A stretch of 64,000 nucleotides of DNA from Candidatus Symbiopectobacterium endolongispinus (GTDB lineage Bacteria; Pseudomonadota; Gammaproteobacteria; Enterobacterales; Enterobacteriaceae), in the NCBI RefSeq assembly GCF_018777385.1, contig NZ_JAFJYB010000005.1, positions 124,001 through 188,000 on the forward strand. The letters are read 5' to 3'. Of this stretch, positions 19,733 to 31,272 are shown piece by piece (position 1 is the first letter of the stretch; each line of letters begins with the position of its first letter). Under the pieces are notes generated by a model. It searched no databases. It was not told the DNA's origin and saw only the letters and a program-made list of their open reading frames with translations. The position numbers and the translations under genes are program-made.

Positions 19733-20571
19733 TTAGCAGTTGACGCAGTCGGCGGGAGTGAGGTGTTGATTTTCTGCGTTATCCGCGAGCGGTTCTATCT
19801 TACCGTGCTCTGTCAGACGGTAGAGGATACCAGCAACAATGCCGTTTTCTCCTTCATAGGCGGTGACAAAACGCAGGAGTTTGCCGTCATGGTAGCTGAG
19901 TGCTGCACAGCCACCGACGCCCAGCGTGAACTGTTGCACGCTGCCACTAGAGCAAAACACGCTGTCGGCACCGCTGACCTGTAGCGTGACGTTATCTCCG
20001 CAGTTGGCAATGCGCGCGCGATCGCCCAACGCGCTGATGCGGCAGTTCTGCCCCGTATTGCTATTTTGGCGGCAAAGCCGCTGCTCACCAACTGGCAGCC
20101 GTAGCCTGCGCTGGCGATGCTGTCGTTATCACCGGATTGACCGATAAAGTTGCCGTTGCCGGTGGCGGCCAGATTGCTTTGAAAGCCGGAGCAGCCAATA
20201 TTCAAAGCGTGAGCGCCGCTGGCAAATTGCAAGGTACACGACAGCATTGGCGTGAAGCGGCCACTGGCGTGGCCGAGTGGGGTAATGTGCAACTGTTCTG
20301 CCTGACAGCGTGTCAGCTGCGCTGCCAGGGTTCGCGCACTGCCTATCTCCTGTTCGAGAAACGGCCGGGCGCCAAAGTTGTGCGCGTAGGCATAATCCAC
20401 CAAACTTTCCAGCCAGGCGCTGCGGCCATCGCCAATCAGCGCCTCGTGAATCGCCTGATAGTTGCCGCCCGTTGGAAAACGTTGCAGGAACCAGTGATAC
20501 AAGTCGCGGCTAACGTGCAGCGTGCGCAACTGTTCACGAGTTATGTGCGGTTCTCCATGGGTCGGCATCAT
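19733..20571 (-). pseudogene. ydhT: YdhT, last gene of the ydh oxidoreductase operon, frameshifted
   Basis: Matches YdhT, a protein of unknown role encoded with the YdhV oxidoreductase. ATG 20571 is the likely start, 11 bases after the ydhU stop. The first frame carries WLESLVDYAYAHNFGARPFLEQEI and SGRFTPMLSCTLQFASGAHALNIG, then many short GxN/GDxx repeats. One G is missing from a run (CCCC on the plus strand at 20051-20054), and the protein continues in the next frame as GDRARIANCGDNVTL to the end at 19733. The repeats suggest a beta-helical C-terminal domain. Confidence 0.88.
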
Positions 20572-20581
20572 GGGTGCTCCA

Positions 20582-21261
20582 TTAGTGCCTGTGGTAGTCA
20601 TCGACCATACTACGGAAGGTCTGGGTCGGCGTGCGCCCTGTGGTGCACAGATAGAGATGCCCACAGATAAAGAACACGCTGAGTACCGCCAGCATAAAAT
20701 GCACCGGCAGCAGCCAGGCTTTCACCAAGACCCATCCGGCGGGCAGCCACAGCGGGTTATGCAACAATACGCCTGAGAGCAGCAGTAGCGGCACCAGACT
20801 GTACATCACCCCCAGAAGCCACCTGCTAACTTGGCGCGCGGTGTGGCCGGGAATGGATGATCTTCACCTTTGATAATGCCGTAAAGATAAAAGCGCACTT
20901 GCAGAAAAGCCCGCTGGCCCCATCCCTGTCGCTCGATAACGTAGTGGTGCCCGTTGCCACCCAGCGCGTTAATCAGCACAAACGCCAGCCAGCACGCCAG
21001 CAACAGTATAAACAGCAGCGCGTTGCTCCAGTGCCACAAACGTACCGCCCGCGAGTAGAGATACACCTTCTCCTCGTGTCCGTCAGCATGCGGCGCAGCG
21101 AAGCGATAACGCAGGAAACCGTGCAGCGCCAACACGCCCAGCATGCCGACAAACGCCACGCCGGCCAGGATCAGCCAGATAGGCCAATAGTCGGGGGTGT
21201 AGAGATAAACATACTGATACAGCTGGGACTGAAATTGCTCAGCGTTAGGCATGATATTCAT
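20582..21261 (-). pseudogene. ydhU: YdhU, cytochrome b-type membrane subunit, frameshifted
   Basis: Membrane cytochrome related to thiosulfate-reductase subunit PhsC, expected to pass electrons between quinone and the YdhV/X/Y ferredoxin chain. Present are KVYLYSRAVRLWHWSNALL with a haem-ligand His, and the C-terminal helices with LLPVHFMLAVLSVFFICGHLYL. About 30-40 residues usually found after the first conserved helix appear to be missing (LLLACWLAFVLINALGG). A contraction of a G run at 20809-20813 then shifts the frame (AGGFWG to VMYSLVPLLLL). Confidence 0.85.
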
Positions 21262-21274
21262 ACGTTCACCTTCT

Positions 21275-21708
21275 TCACTTCATGGGGCCCGGCCGACGAT
21301 AGAGGTGTGGTTTGCCCACATTTGGCAACTGATACTCATAGTAGTCGTGTGTTTTCAGCCAGTTCTGCACCACGTCACTGTCCTCCCGTCCAAAAATCAG
21401 GGCATTTTGTGGGCAGGCACTGACACAAATGGGCGGGAATCCTTTCATCAGACGCGATTCCAGACAGAAGTCGCATTTATCCGCCACATGGGTAACGGGG
21501 TTCAGATAGCGCACCTGATACGGGCATGCGGAGATGCAGTAGCTGCACCCAATGCACTTGGGCTTATCCACCCGCACGATCCCGTTGCTGTCGGCGCGTT
21601 TTCCTGCGCTGTCGGTGCATCGCTGTCTGCAACGTCCTCTGTGGCGGCAAGCGCCGCATCCGGCAATTCATCAGGAGGCGTTGTTTCGTTATCCACAACA
21701 GTTTTCAT
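21275..21708 (-). pseudogene. ydhX: Chimeric remnant: upstream ORF start (probably ydhW) joined to 3' part of ydhX
   Basis: The last 100 residues (VDKPKCIGCSYCISACPYQVRYL to HLYRRPGPMK) match the C-terminal half of the ferredoxin-like subunit YdhX, with two 4Fe-4S Cys clusters. In place of ydhW and the first half of ydhX there is only a short acidic reading frame, MKTVVDNETTPPDELPD, that starts 17 bases after ydhV and runs into the ydhX part out of frame near 21600. A deletion removing most of ydhW and the 5' half of ydhX fits best; that the acidic part is the ydhW start is inferred from position only. Confidence 0.72.
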
Positions 21709-21724
21709 GATTGATGTCTTGTAC

Positions 21725-23818
<2,094 letters not shown>

Positions 23819-23878
23819 AATTTTTCTTCCTGCGTATGAAACGCCGCGTGAATAAGGGGATAACGCCCGTTGCCGTTA

Positions 23879-24508
23879 TCAGACGGTAATCTCTTTCCAC
23901 TCGATAATGGATAATGCCCCGGTCGGGCACGCCGTCGCACATTCACCGCACAGAATGCATTTGCCCGATTTTTTGGTCTGCGGGTTAACGGTCGCCATCA
24001 TCCAAGGACAGGCGGTGGTACAGGCGGCGCAGCCGATGCAGCGCTTGGTGTCCATGGCGATGCTGCCATGCTCTTCATTGAAGGCGATAGCCTTGATAGG
24101 GCAGGCTTTCATGCATTCGGGATCTTTACACTGCCGACAGGTGTCAGTGGTGAAATTGAGATCGCCGTACAGGCCGCCGCCGGAGCCAAGCCCACCGTCG
24201 CCGTAGTAGAAATGGCGATGGATTTTGACGCGTGAAAAATAGGAACCAACGCTACCGTCATTAAACGACGTGCAGGCGGTTTCGCAGCGATGGCACCCAG
24301 TGCAGCGGGCGCGGTTTGTCACCAGCACGCCTTTGGGGGTGGTCGTCAGCCCGATAACGCCGCTGTCGATCTGTTCCTGTCGGCACCCAAACAGTGAAAG
24401 CAGTGCTGGCGCAATAGTGATCCCTGCCAGGCCTTTGCCTGAAATCCGCAGGAATTCGAGTCTTGTTAGTCCCAGATCCAATAAAGGACGCTCAACCTGA
24501 TTAGGCAT
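23879..24508 (-). CDS. ydhY: YdhY, ferredoxin-like electron-transfer subunit
   Basis: 209 residues with no lesion, the first gene of the operon and its only intact one. Four 4Fe-4S clusters can be read: CTGCHRCETAC, CRQCKDPECMKAC, CIGCAACTTAC and CILCGECATAC. The N-terminal segment (FLRISGKGLAGITIAPALLSLFGC) looks like a signal or anchor, so it may work at the membrane next to YdhU. In E. coli this operon is switched on by FNR without oxygen and held down by NarL/NarP; I found no clear FNR box in the upstream region here. Confidence 0.93.
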   Translation of the reverse strand: MPNQVERPLLDLGLTRLEFLRISGKGLAGITIAPALLSLFGCRQEQIDSGVIGLTTTPKGVLVTNRARCTGCHRCETACTSFNDGSVGSYFSRVKIHRHFYYGDGGLGSGGGLYGDLNFTTDTCRQCKDPECMKACPIKAIAFNEEHGSIAMDTKRCIGCAACTTACPWMMATVNPQTKKSGKCILCGECATACPTGALSIIEWKEITV

Positions 24509-25161
24509 TTAATTTTCATCCTCCGCATACCCGAATACATGAGCACGGAAATCAACGCAGTACAAAACACGCAACAAGGCGGCAAGAAATAACGTGACAG
24601 TAAACACTAACCGTTGTATAAAATAAGTAATAAAGATATCTCATCACAACGGCTTGTTACCCGCGTCTGTTTTGCGAACTGACTTACGATGCAATGTTGA
24701 ATAGGACGGAGGTCATGATCTGCTATCAGCACTAATAATAGAGTACTTGATATGCAATTTATTACTCCGTTAATCATTAATAAGAATGGGTATTTTATTG
24801 TATTTATTCTGTGAGCTATATCGTAGAAAAATAAATAACCATTTATTTTTTGTGGGCATTGATTATTATTCTTATTTACATCCTGTCAGATATATATTTT
24901 ATCCATCGCTTTCCTTCATGTGATAAATATATTCCTCAATTTCAAATTCTATTAACATAATAATAAACATTGTGCGCAATGTTTATTAGCATTCGTTTAT
25001 TATTTACTGTTACTGACCCGGTTTGTTTTCTTGAGATGACACTGTTTTTGACTTGCGTCTGTGAGAACCGATTAGCGCGAAGCGGGGAAAAATGATTAAC
25101 CACATTTTTTACATGGTTAATGGGCGTTGTATCCCGCGAAATGTTAACGTTTCTTTCGTGT
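24509..25161. other. AT-rich intergenic region upstream of ydhY
   Basis: About 650 bp with no credible gene. The ydhY promoter should lie in the first 200 bp. I see no good TTGAT-N4-ATCAA box. The AT-rich middle (24760-25000) holds the hairpin at 24961-24988. Confidence 0.5.
24961..24988. repeat. Perfect 12-bp inverted repeat in the AT-rich intergenic region
   Basis: Arms TAATAAACATTG (24961-24972) and CAATGTTTATTA (24977-24988) with loop TGCG. It has no T tract beyond it, so an operator-like site is as likely as an RNA structure. Confidence 0.7.
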
Positions 25162-25197
25162 AAAAAACGACAGGTTACCTTTCGGTAACCTGTCGTT
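25162..25197 (-). terminator. Rho-independent terminator of glpD
   Basis: A perfect 14-bp stem (25166-25179 with 25184-25197, AACGACAGGTTACC) has a 4-base loop and, read on the minus strand, ends in six Ts. It lies 24 bases past the glpD stop. Confidence 0.92.
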
Positions 25198-25220
25198 GGA
25201 GGAGCGGTCTGGCAGGAAAA

Positions 25221-26720
25221 TTATTGTGCGGCAACCTTGGATTGGCGATAGGCACTTAGCCAGTCAGCGACGCGCTGTTTCTGCTCATCATTCAGCCACA
25301 TGCCCAGCTTGGTACGACGCCAGATGGTATCATCCACGCTGACAACCCACTCTTTGTCGGCCAGATAGCGCAATTCAGCTTCGTAGAGATCGTGTCCGAA
25401 GTTTTCGCCGAGGTCATGAATGCCTGTAGCGTTCGTCAGGATCAGCTCGCTGTGGGATCCGTAGGTGCGGGCATAGCGACGCGCCAGCGATTCCGGCGGA
25501 TTGAAGCGACGGCGCAGCGCAGCCGCATATTCGTCGCGCGTACCGGCCAAATCGCCGCCGGGCAGTACCGCGTTTTGCGTCCAGGCCTGACCACTGTGAG
25601 GATAGTATTTTGCCAGCTTCTCCATCGCGTGTTCTGCCAGCTTGCGGTAGGTGGTCAGCTTGCCGCCAAATACCGACAGCAAAGGCGCTTTGCCGTGTTC
25701 ATCCGCCACTGACAGCGTGTAATCACGGGTAATGGCCTGCGGAGAATCCGACTCGTCATCGCACAGCGGGCGCACGCCGGAATAGGTCCATACGATATCA
25801 TCTCTCGTCAGCGTCTTTTTGAAGTGATCGTTGTAGACATCCAGTAGGTAGGCCACTTCTTTGTCGTCGATCTTCACTTCATGCGGATCGCCGTGGTATT
25901 CCACGTCGGTGGTGCCGATGATCGAGAACTCATCCTGCCACGGAATCACAAACACGATGCGGTTATCTTTGTTTTGCAGAATGTAGGCCTGCGGTTCATC
26001 GTGTACGCGAGGCACAACAATGTGGCTGCCTTTGATCAGGCGAATGCCATAAGGGGATTTCAGCTCCAGCCCGTGATCGAAGAAATCTTTCACCCAAGGC
26101 CCCGTGGCGTTGACCAGCCCTTTCGCCTGCCAGGTGTGGGTTTCCCCGGTTACGCTGTCGACGGCATCAATGATCCACAGATCGCCTTCACGACGCGCCC
26201 GCGTCACTTTGGTGCGGGTACGCACTTCGCCACCGCATTTCACCACTTCCTGCGCGTTCAACACCACCAGACGCGCATCGTCTACCCAACAGTCGGAATA
26301 TTCGAAACCGCGCGTTAATTCGGGTTTGAGTACTGAATCTTTGCCAAATTTCAGGCCGTGGCTGGCGGGCAGGCTGACGCGTTTGCCCAGATTGTCATAC
26401 ATAAACAGCCCGATACGGATCATCCAGGCCGGGCGCAGATGCGGCTGATGGGGCAAACGGAAGCGCATTGGGAATATGATGTGCGGTGCCATCTTCAGCA
26501 ATTTTTCACGCTCGGAGAGCGCTTCGCTCACCAAACGAAACTCGTAATGTTCCAGGTAGCGCAGGCCGCCGTGGATTAATTTTGAACTGGCAGAGGAGGT
26601 GGCGCTAGCAAGATCCTGTGCTTCCAACAGCAGCACAGACAAGCCACGGCCAGCGGCATCGGCTGCAATGCCTGCGCCGTTGATGCCCCCACCGATTACG
26701 ATAAGGTCTTTGGTTTCCAC
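25221..26720 (-). CDS. glpD: Aerobic glycerol-3-phosphate dehydrogenase
   Basis: 499 residues against 501 in E. coli, colinear throughout. This FAD enzyme at the inner membrane oxidises glycerol-3-phosphate to dihydroxyacetone phosphate and feeds ubiquinone. The FAD-binding start DLIVIGGGINGAGIAADAAGRG, SSKLIHGGLRYLEHYEFRLV and the conserved WTYSGVRPLCDDESD are present. No lesion is seen. It stands alone, with a GlpR-type operator upstream and a strong terminator downstream. GlpR is also intact in this window, so the regulation is probably kept. Confidence 0.97.
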   Translation of the reverse strand: METKDLIVIGGGINGAGIAADAAGRGLSVLLLEAQDLASATSSASSKLIHGGLRYLEHYEFRLVSEALSEREKLLKMAPHIIFPMRFRLPHQPHLRPAWMIRIGLFMYDNLGKRVSLPASHGLKFGKDSVLKPELTRGFEYSDCWVDDARLVVLNAQEVVKCGGEVRTRTKVTRARREGDLWIIDAVDSVTGETHTWQAKGLVNATGPWVKDFFDHGLELKSPYGIRLIKGSHIVVPRVHDEPQAYILQNKDNRIVFVIPWQDEFSIIGTTDVEYHGDPHEVKIDDKEVAYLLDVYNDHFKKTLTRDDIVWTYSGVRPLCDDESDSPQAITRDYTLSVADEHGKAPLLSVFGGKLTTYRKLAEHAMEKLAKYYPHSGQAWTQNAVLPGGDLAGTRDEYAAALRRRFNPPESLARRYARTYGSHSELILTNATGIHDLGENFGHDLYEAELRYLADKEWVVSVDDTIWRRTKLGMWLNDEQKQRVADWLSAYRQSKVAAQ

Positions 26721-26753
26721 GCGTTCTCCTCCGTGTCCAAAAAAAGGTCAAAG

Positions 26754-26769
26754 TGTTCATTTTAGAACA
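26754..26769. promoter_or_regulatory. Candidate GlpR operator of glpD
   Basis: TGTTC-N6-GAACA, a palindrome fitting the GlpR operator, sits 34 bases before the glpD start. A weaker half-site (TAATCGAAAACAAAC) follows at about 26776-26790, as expected for tandem operators. Confidence 0.65.
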
Positions 26770-26858
26770 TTATCATAATCGAAAACAAACACCACAGCCA
26801 AGGATTAACCAAATAAAAACATTTAGGCGTGATGCAGATAACATATTGTTGAAGGTTG

Positions 26859-27592
26859 TCACATAAAGTATAGGGGATTGGTGCGAGGAAGGGCCGTCAA
26901 GGCGTTATTTTGCCCGTAGTAGGCGTTCGGACCGTGTTTACGATTAAAATGCTTGTGCTGCAACGCACTATCGAGCGGGCGTAAATGGTGATTCAGCGTG
27001 CAGGCGAGCCAGGCCATGTGCGCCACCTCTTCCAGCACCACCGCATTGTGCACCGCTTCTTCTGCATCTTTGCCCCAGCAGAACGGCCCATGCTGGTAGG
27101 CAATCATGCCGGGTGTGTGCAGCGGATTGCGATCTCCCAGCGTCTGGGCAATGACCACACCGGTATTTTTTTCGTACTCATGCTCCACTTCTTGCGCCGT
27201 CAGTGGGCGGGTACATGGAATGTCGCCAAAAAAATAGTCGGCGTGCGTGGTGCCGAGCGCAGGAATGTCCAACCCCGCCTGTGCCCAGGCGGTGGCGTGG
27301 GTAGAGTGGGTGTGCACAACCCCCCCATTTGCGGATAGCGGCGATACAACTCCAGATGTGTGGGAGTATCCGAGGAAGGGCGATAACGCCCTTCAACTGG
27401 ATTGCCCTGTAAATCGACCACCACCATATCGTCGGCCTGCATCACCTCATAGGCAACGCCGCTGGGTTTGATGACCACCAGACCGCGTTCGCGGTCGATC
27501 GCACTCACATTCCCCCAGGTGTACGTCACCAGACCGTGCTGAGGCAGGGCCATATTGGCTTCAAATACCCGTTGCTTCAGTTGCGCTATCAT
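26859..27592 (-). pseudogene. ulaF: L-ribulose-5-phosphate 4-epimerase UlaF, frameshifted
   Basis: Last enzyme of L-ascorbate breakdown, giving D-xylulose-5-phosphate. ATG 27592 overlaps the ulaE stop (ATGA). The first frame reads [28 protein letters not shown] to YRRYPQMGG. There a G run of 7 (27320-27326), probably 8 in the ancestor, shifts the frame, and the protein resumes as [22 protein letters not shown] with the metal-binding His pair. A second contraction, of the final A run (26908-26911), removes the natural stop, so the frame runs on about 15 codons to 26859. Confidence 0.93.
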
Positions 27593-28289
27593 GCGGCTTC
27601 CTCCACGTGCAAACCGTCGCGTTCCATGCGCTGTTTCACCCAGTCGCGCGCTGCGAGCACCTCCTTGATGGGATCGGGGGCATTTTCGCTCCACATCTCA
27701 ATCAGATAAAGGCCGCGGTAGCCGCTCTCTTTCAAGGTGGTAAAGCAGCGTTCGAAATCCACGACGCCAGTGCCGAAGGGCACGTTTTTGAAGACGCCAG
27801 GGCGGGTATCTTTCACGTGCACTGCGACAATGTGGCCTTGCCCTGCGCGCGACTCGCCATTTCTACCGCTTGTTGCAGGCCGTCACGAAAACGCTCGCTG
27901 GTGATCTCATTGGCCTCCTGATAATAGACATCGTAACCAGCCAACTGAATCACGCGAATCCCCACATCCTGCGCCAGCGCGATCGCTTTATGCATGATGG
28001 CGAGTCCTTGGCTGCGAATGGCGTCATCCTGCGAGCCGAGCGGGAAGCGGCGGTGCGCGCTTAGGCACATGGAAGGTACCCGAATGCCGGTGGTGGCGAT
28101 GGCATTGACCAACGCCAGACGCTGTTCCCGATCCCAATCCAGCCGTGCCAAGCGTTCATCGGTTTCGTCCACCGACATTTCGACGAAATCAAAGCCCAGC
28201 TCGCGAGCCAACTGTAAGCGTGCCAGCCAATCTTCGCCGGGGGGCAACGCTTTTTCGTAGATGCCCAGCGGCACCGCTTTTGTCAGCAT
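27589..28289 (-). pseudogene. ulaE: L-xylulose-5-phosphate 3-epimerase UlaE, internal deletion
   Basis: ATG 28289 ([19 protein letters not shown]) starts a good match to UlaE, including [14 protein letters not shown] and [15 protein letters not shown]. After VEMASRAQG at about 27843 roughly 60 residues of the barrel are missing and the frame changes; the rest resumes as [22 protein letters not shown] and ends at the stop overlapping the ulaF start. The lost part would contain metal ligands, so no activity is expected. Confidence 0.93.
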
Positions 28290-28299
28290 GTTACTTCCC

Positions 28300-28539
28300 T
28301 TAGCCCCACAGTTGGGCAATACGGCGTTTAAACTCACGGGCGGCATCGACCGGGCTTGCCGCATCGCGGATACTGCGCCCGGCAATAAAGACGTGAATAG
28401 GTATGCCCTGGAATAGCGGCAGATCGTCCAGCGCCAGACCGCCGGTGACAGTGACTTTAAAGCCCATTTCGGCCAGACGCTTGATGGCGCTGATGTCGGT
28501 TTCGCTCCAGGCGATGCCAGCGGCCTGTGCATCCCGGTG
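28300..28539 (-). pseudogene. ulaD: 3-keto-L-gulonate-6-phosphate decarboxylase UlaD, 3' remnant
   Basis: Only the last 79 codons remain, from [11 protein letters not shown] to [12 protein letters not shown] and the stop at 28300-28302, matching the C-terminus of UlaD with [15 protein letters not shown] and [12 protein letters not shown]. It lies 11 bases upstream of ulaE in the usual order. At about 28535 it meets the 3' half of ulaR on the other strand. Confidence 0.9.
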
Positions 28540-29012
28540 AAAGCGTGGTGATTAACTGCGGTTCGACGGCGTTTCTGTTGGAACGTGAGATTGTCGGGCG
28601 TGATATTCAGGTGATTACCAACTATCTGCCATTGGCGAATTTCCTGATTGAGCAAGAGCATGAAAGTGTGGTGATTATGGGCGGACAGTACAACAAGAGC
28701 CAATTGATCACTCTGGCACCTCAGGAAGGAGATGCGATCCTGTATGCTGGTCACTGGATGTTCACCAGCGGCAAAGGGCTGACGCCGGAAGGACTGTACA
28801 AAACCGATATGCTGACGGCGATGGCGGAGCAAAAGATGCTGAGCTACGTTGGTAAACTGGCGGTGGTAGTGGACAGCAGCAAAGTGGGTCAACGTGCGGG
28901 CATGCTGTTCAGCCGTGCCGATCAGATTGACGTGGTGATCACAGGGAAACAGGCTGACGCCACTATCGTAGAGCAACTGCGAGCGCAGGGTGTTGAGGTG
29001 ATACTCGTATAA
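28531..29012 (+). pseudogene. ulaR: Ascorbate regulator UlaR, 3' remnant
   Basis: About 160 residues matching the C-terminal sensor domain of the DeoR-family repressor UlaR ([40 protein letters not shown]). The N-terminal DNA-binding half is gone, cut at the junction with ulaD. The end (GVEVILV) is natural. The part could not bind operators. Confidence 0.92.
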
Positions 29013-29381
29013 TAAGTCTTATACTGGGACACTGAATTATCCTTGTATTTCTGTCAGTAGCGTGAGCGTTTCGTGCGCGTTTACCTGCGCCAGTTTCTGC
29101 AACCGTTGTTGCGCGCCCGATACGAGGCGCTCAATCGCCGCTGCCTCGTGGCTTCAGGCTTTTCGCAAGAAATCACGCCGCTAAGCGGTGCCTTCGGCGT
29201 TCGTGTCCGCTGCTCGGGCCGTTCCAGACGCGTTCCAGACGCGGCGGGAACTTTCGCCGCATCCCTGCGACTCACCCGGCGATCACGCCCGCCTCAGCGT
29301 GATTTTTTACGCGAGCAAAAGACCAAACCACATCTTCTGCATCGGCTTTTGGCGTTACCTTTAAACACACTACCAGGATCG
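29013..29381. other. Gene-free, GC-rich stretch between ulaR and agp
   Basis: No credible gene. From about 29070 the sequence is GC-rich with a direct repeat CGTTCCAGACGC (about 29219-29241). A short minus-strand frame here reads like spurious small proteins I recall from plant-associated enterobacteria, which would suggest a dispersed repeat; this is unconfirmed. Confidence 0.4.
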
Positions 29382-30635
29382 TTACTGGGTTAGTGCCTTG
29401 GTAATTTTCTCAAAATCCTCAAACGAACAGAAACCTTTATCGTTGCTCGGGCACTCGCTAAGCGTTAGCGTCACACGCTGCGGGGGATTGGCGCGGTTGT
29501 GCGGTGCCAACGTGGCGAGCTGTTCAGTCGATTGATACACGTATTCCACTTTCAACAGCGCCTTGTTACTGGTGTTATCGCGCCAGCGTTGGAACACGAC
29601 TTTGCCGCCGATCGGCGTGGTTTCCAATTGGTGCGGCAGATGGTACGGTTTCACGCCCAGTGCGGAGAACAGCGATGCAACGTTTGAATCGTGACCGACC
29701 AGGAAGGTGAATTTGGGCTGTTGCTCGCCAAACGAACCGGCCAACGCTTTGACCAGATTGGCCGAGACGGCTTTGGCAACCACCGGGGCGCTAAACACTA
29801 CGCTGTTGTAGTACTCTTTGATCGACACCAAATCAGCCAGTTGCTTATCATCTTTGATGCGCCCCCAGCCGATTTTGTTAATTGGAGTGCCTTCGTAGTA
29901 TTGCAGGATAAAGGCATCAGCAATTGAGGTGCCGGTTCTCAGCGGGCCAACCACACCTGGCTCTTTGCCAGCCTCAATCTTCACGTCAGTTTCCTGTGCC
30001 ATCAGGTCGCACTGTTTACCCTGCTTGCAGTTGGCGGAATCCTTGTAGCGAATAATCTCCGCCATCTGTTGGTATACCGGTTTCAGCCGCTCATTAAGCC
30101 CTTTCACCCCACATTCACCGGCTTTTTGATTAATGGAATCGATGGCCTGTTGTTTAAACGTGGTGCTGTCGTTGCGGATGATCGGGTTAAAGGTGGCATC
30201 CATCGTGCCCAATTTTTCTTTGTGCACTACCGGCACCAGACAACCGGGGAACGCACACACTGCGAAATATTGTGCGGTGGAGATGGTGCGTTGCAGACTG
30301 TTGGCATAGAACGAGACGTCTTTATCCGTCGGGCAGGTATCGGCGGCCAGTAGGCGGTTATCCACCAATCATTCGCTAAAATAGTGGCCGAAATAGGCTT
30401 CCAATACGCCACCGCGCGTGGTCAGGTAACTGCTGGGGGTATCCCACTGTGGCCAGGCATCCGGCGTGACCTTGCCCAGTGCGCTACTTGGGCTGGCTAA
30501 TGTGGCGCGTAGGCCGTGACGACTAAATACCACGACCTGTTCGAGCGTGTAGCCATCCTGCGCGGCGGCGGGGAAAGTGAGCGCTGCGGGCAGTAACAGC
30601 GGGAGACAAAACAGGGCCTTTCGTTGTAAAGACAT
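29382..30635 (-). pseudogene. agp: Periplasmic histidine acid phosphatase (Agp/phytase type), one in-frame stop
   Basis: Start ATG 30635 gives a signal peptide (LFCLPLLLPAALTFPAAAQ). The phosphatase signatures are SRHGLRATLA near the N-terminus, with the nucleophile His, and LVGHDSNVASL. Overall it resembles glucose-1-phosphatase Agp more than phytase AppA, though RHG rather than RHN is the phytase-like state. TGG has become TGA at about 30369-30371 (GHYFSE-stop-LVDN), and the same frame then runs without lesion to 29382. This single change removes all but 89 residues. It would have scavenged phosphate from sugar or inositol phosphates. Confidence 0.88.
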
Positions 30636-30857
30636 GGTGATGCTCCTGGTGAGTGAATGACACATTCGCACATGACACGCGTAACGGATGCGTGAAAATG
30701 CGATCTTTCTCATCATGGCTATTTTTTCTCATAACGAAAAATGTTTTATTACAGAAATGTGACGATTGACTTACCTTACTGAAACAGTAGCATCTCTCTC
30801 ACATTGGCGTGCGCTGTGCCGTAATGCCTGTTTTCTTTGTCTCGAGGTGGTATTCGT

Positions 30858-31190
30858 ATGGAACAGTTTGAGTGTCTCAGCATTGAGCAAGCTCATGAGC
30901 GCTGGCAGAAACACGGCGTGATGGTGGATATCCGCGATGCGCAAAGTTACGCCACCGGACATGTGCCGCAGGCGGTGCACCTGACGAATGAAACGCTGTC
31001 TGATTTTGTGCGTGAAGCAGAACTCGATCAGCCGGTGATGGTGATGTGCTATCACGGCATTAGCAGCCGTAATGCGGCACAGTACCTGTTGAGCCTGGGG
31101 TTTGGGACGGTATACAGCGTGGATGGCGGTTATGAAGCCTGACAGCGTGATTTTCCACAAGATGTGGCGGCAGCGTCGGACAACGCGTGA
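30858..31190 (+). pseudogene. glpE: Thiosulfate sulfurtransferase GlpE with late stop
   Basis: Single-domain rhodanese, 108 residues in E. coli. ATG 30858 follows GAGGTGG. The active cysteine is in VMCYHGISS near residue 64. TGG has become TGA at 31140-31142 (GGYEA-stop-QRDFPQD); the same frame would go on to 31190. The made protein lacks only about the last 17 residues, after the rhodanese fold core, so it may still work. It is far from glpG here; in E. coli glpE and glpG adjoin, and the sugar-acid cluster lies between them. Confidence 0.85.
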
Positions 31191-31198
31191 AGTGGAAC

Positions 31199-31224
31199 AT
31201 CCCGACGCAATGACGCGTCGGGAT
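31199..31224. terminator. Hairpin between convergent glpE and the MFS gene
   Basis: A perfect 10-bp stem (ATCCCGACGC/GCGTCGGGAT) with a 6-base loop. There is no U tract on either side, so a terminator role is inferred from the convergent position. Confidence 0.5.
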
Positions 31225-31272
31225 AGGGCAAGGTTATTCCGCGGCCTGAAGCGGTTTTTTCACAAAGAAGCC

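Noticed and set aside
24509-25160. FNR box for the ydh operon
   Set aside because: Only partial TTGAT-like halves were found, none with a properly spaced partner.
27813-28976. 387-codon minus-strand frame spanning ulaR', ulaD' and ulaE
   Set aside because: Its first half is antisense to ulaR and its second half is true ulaE; it exists only because of the deletion junction.
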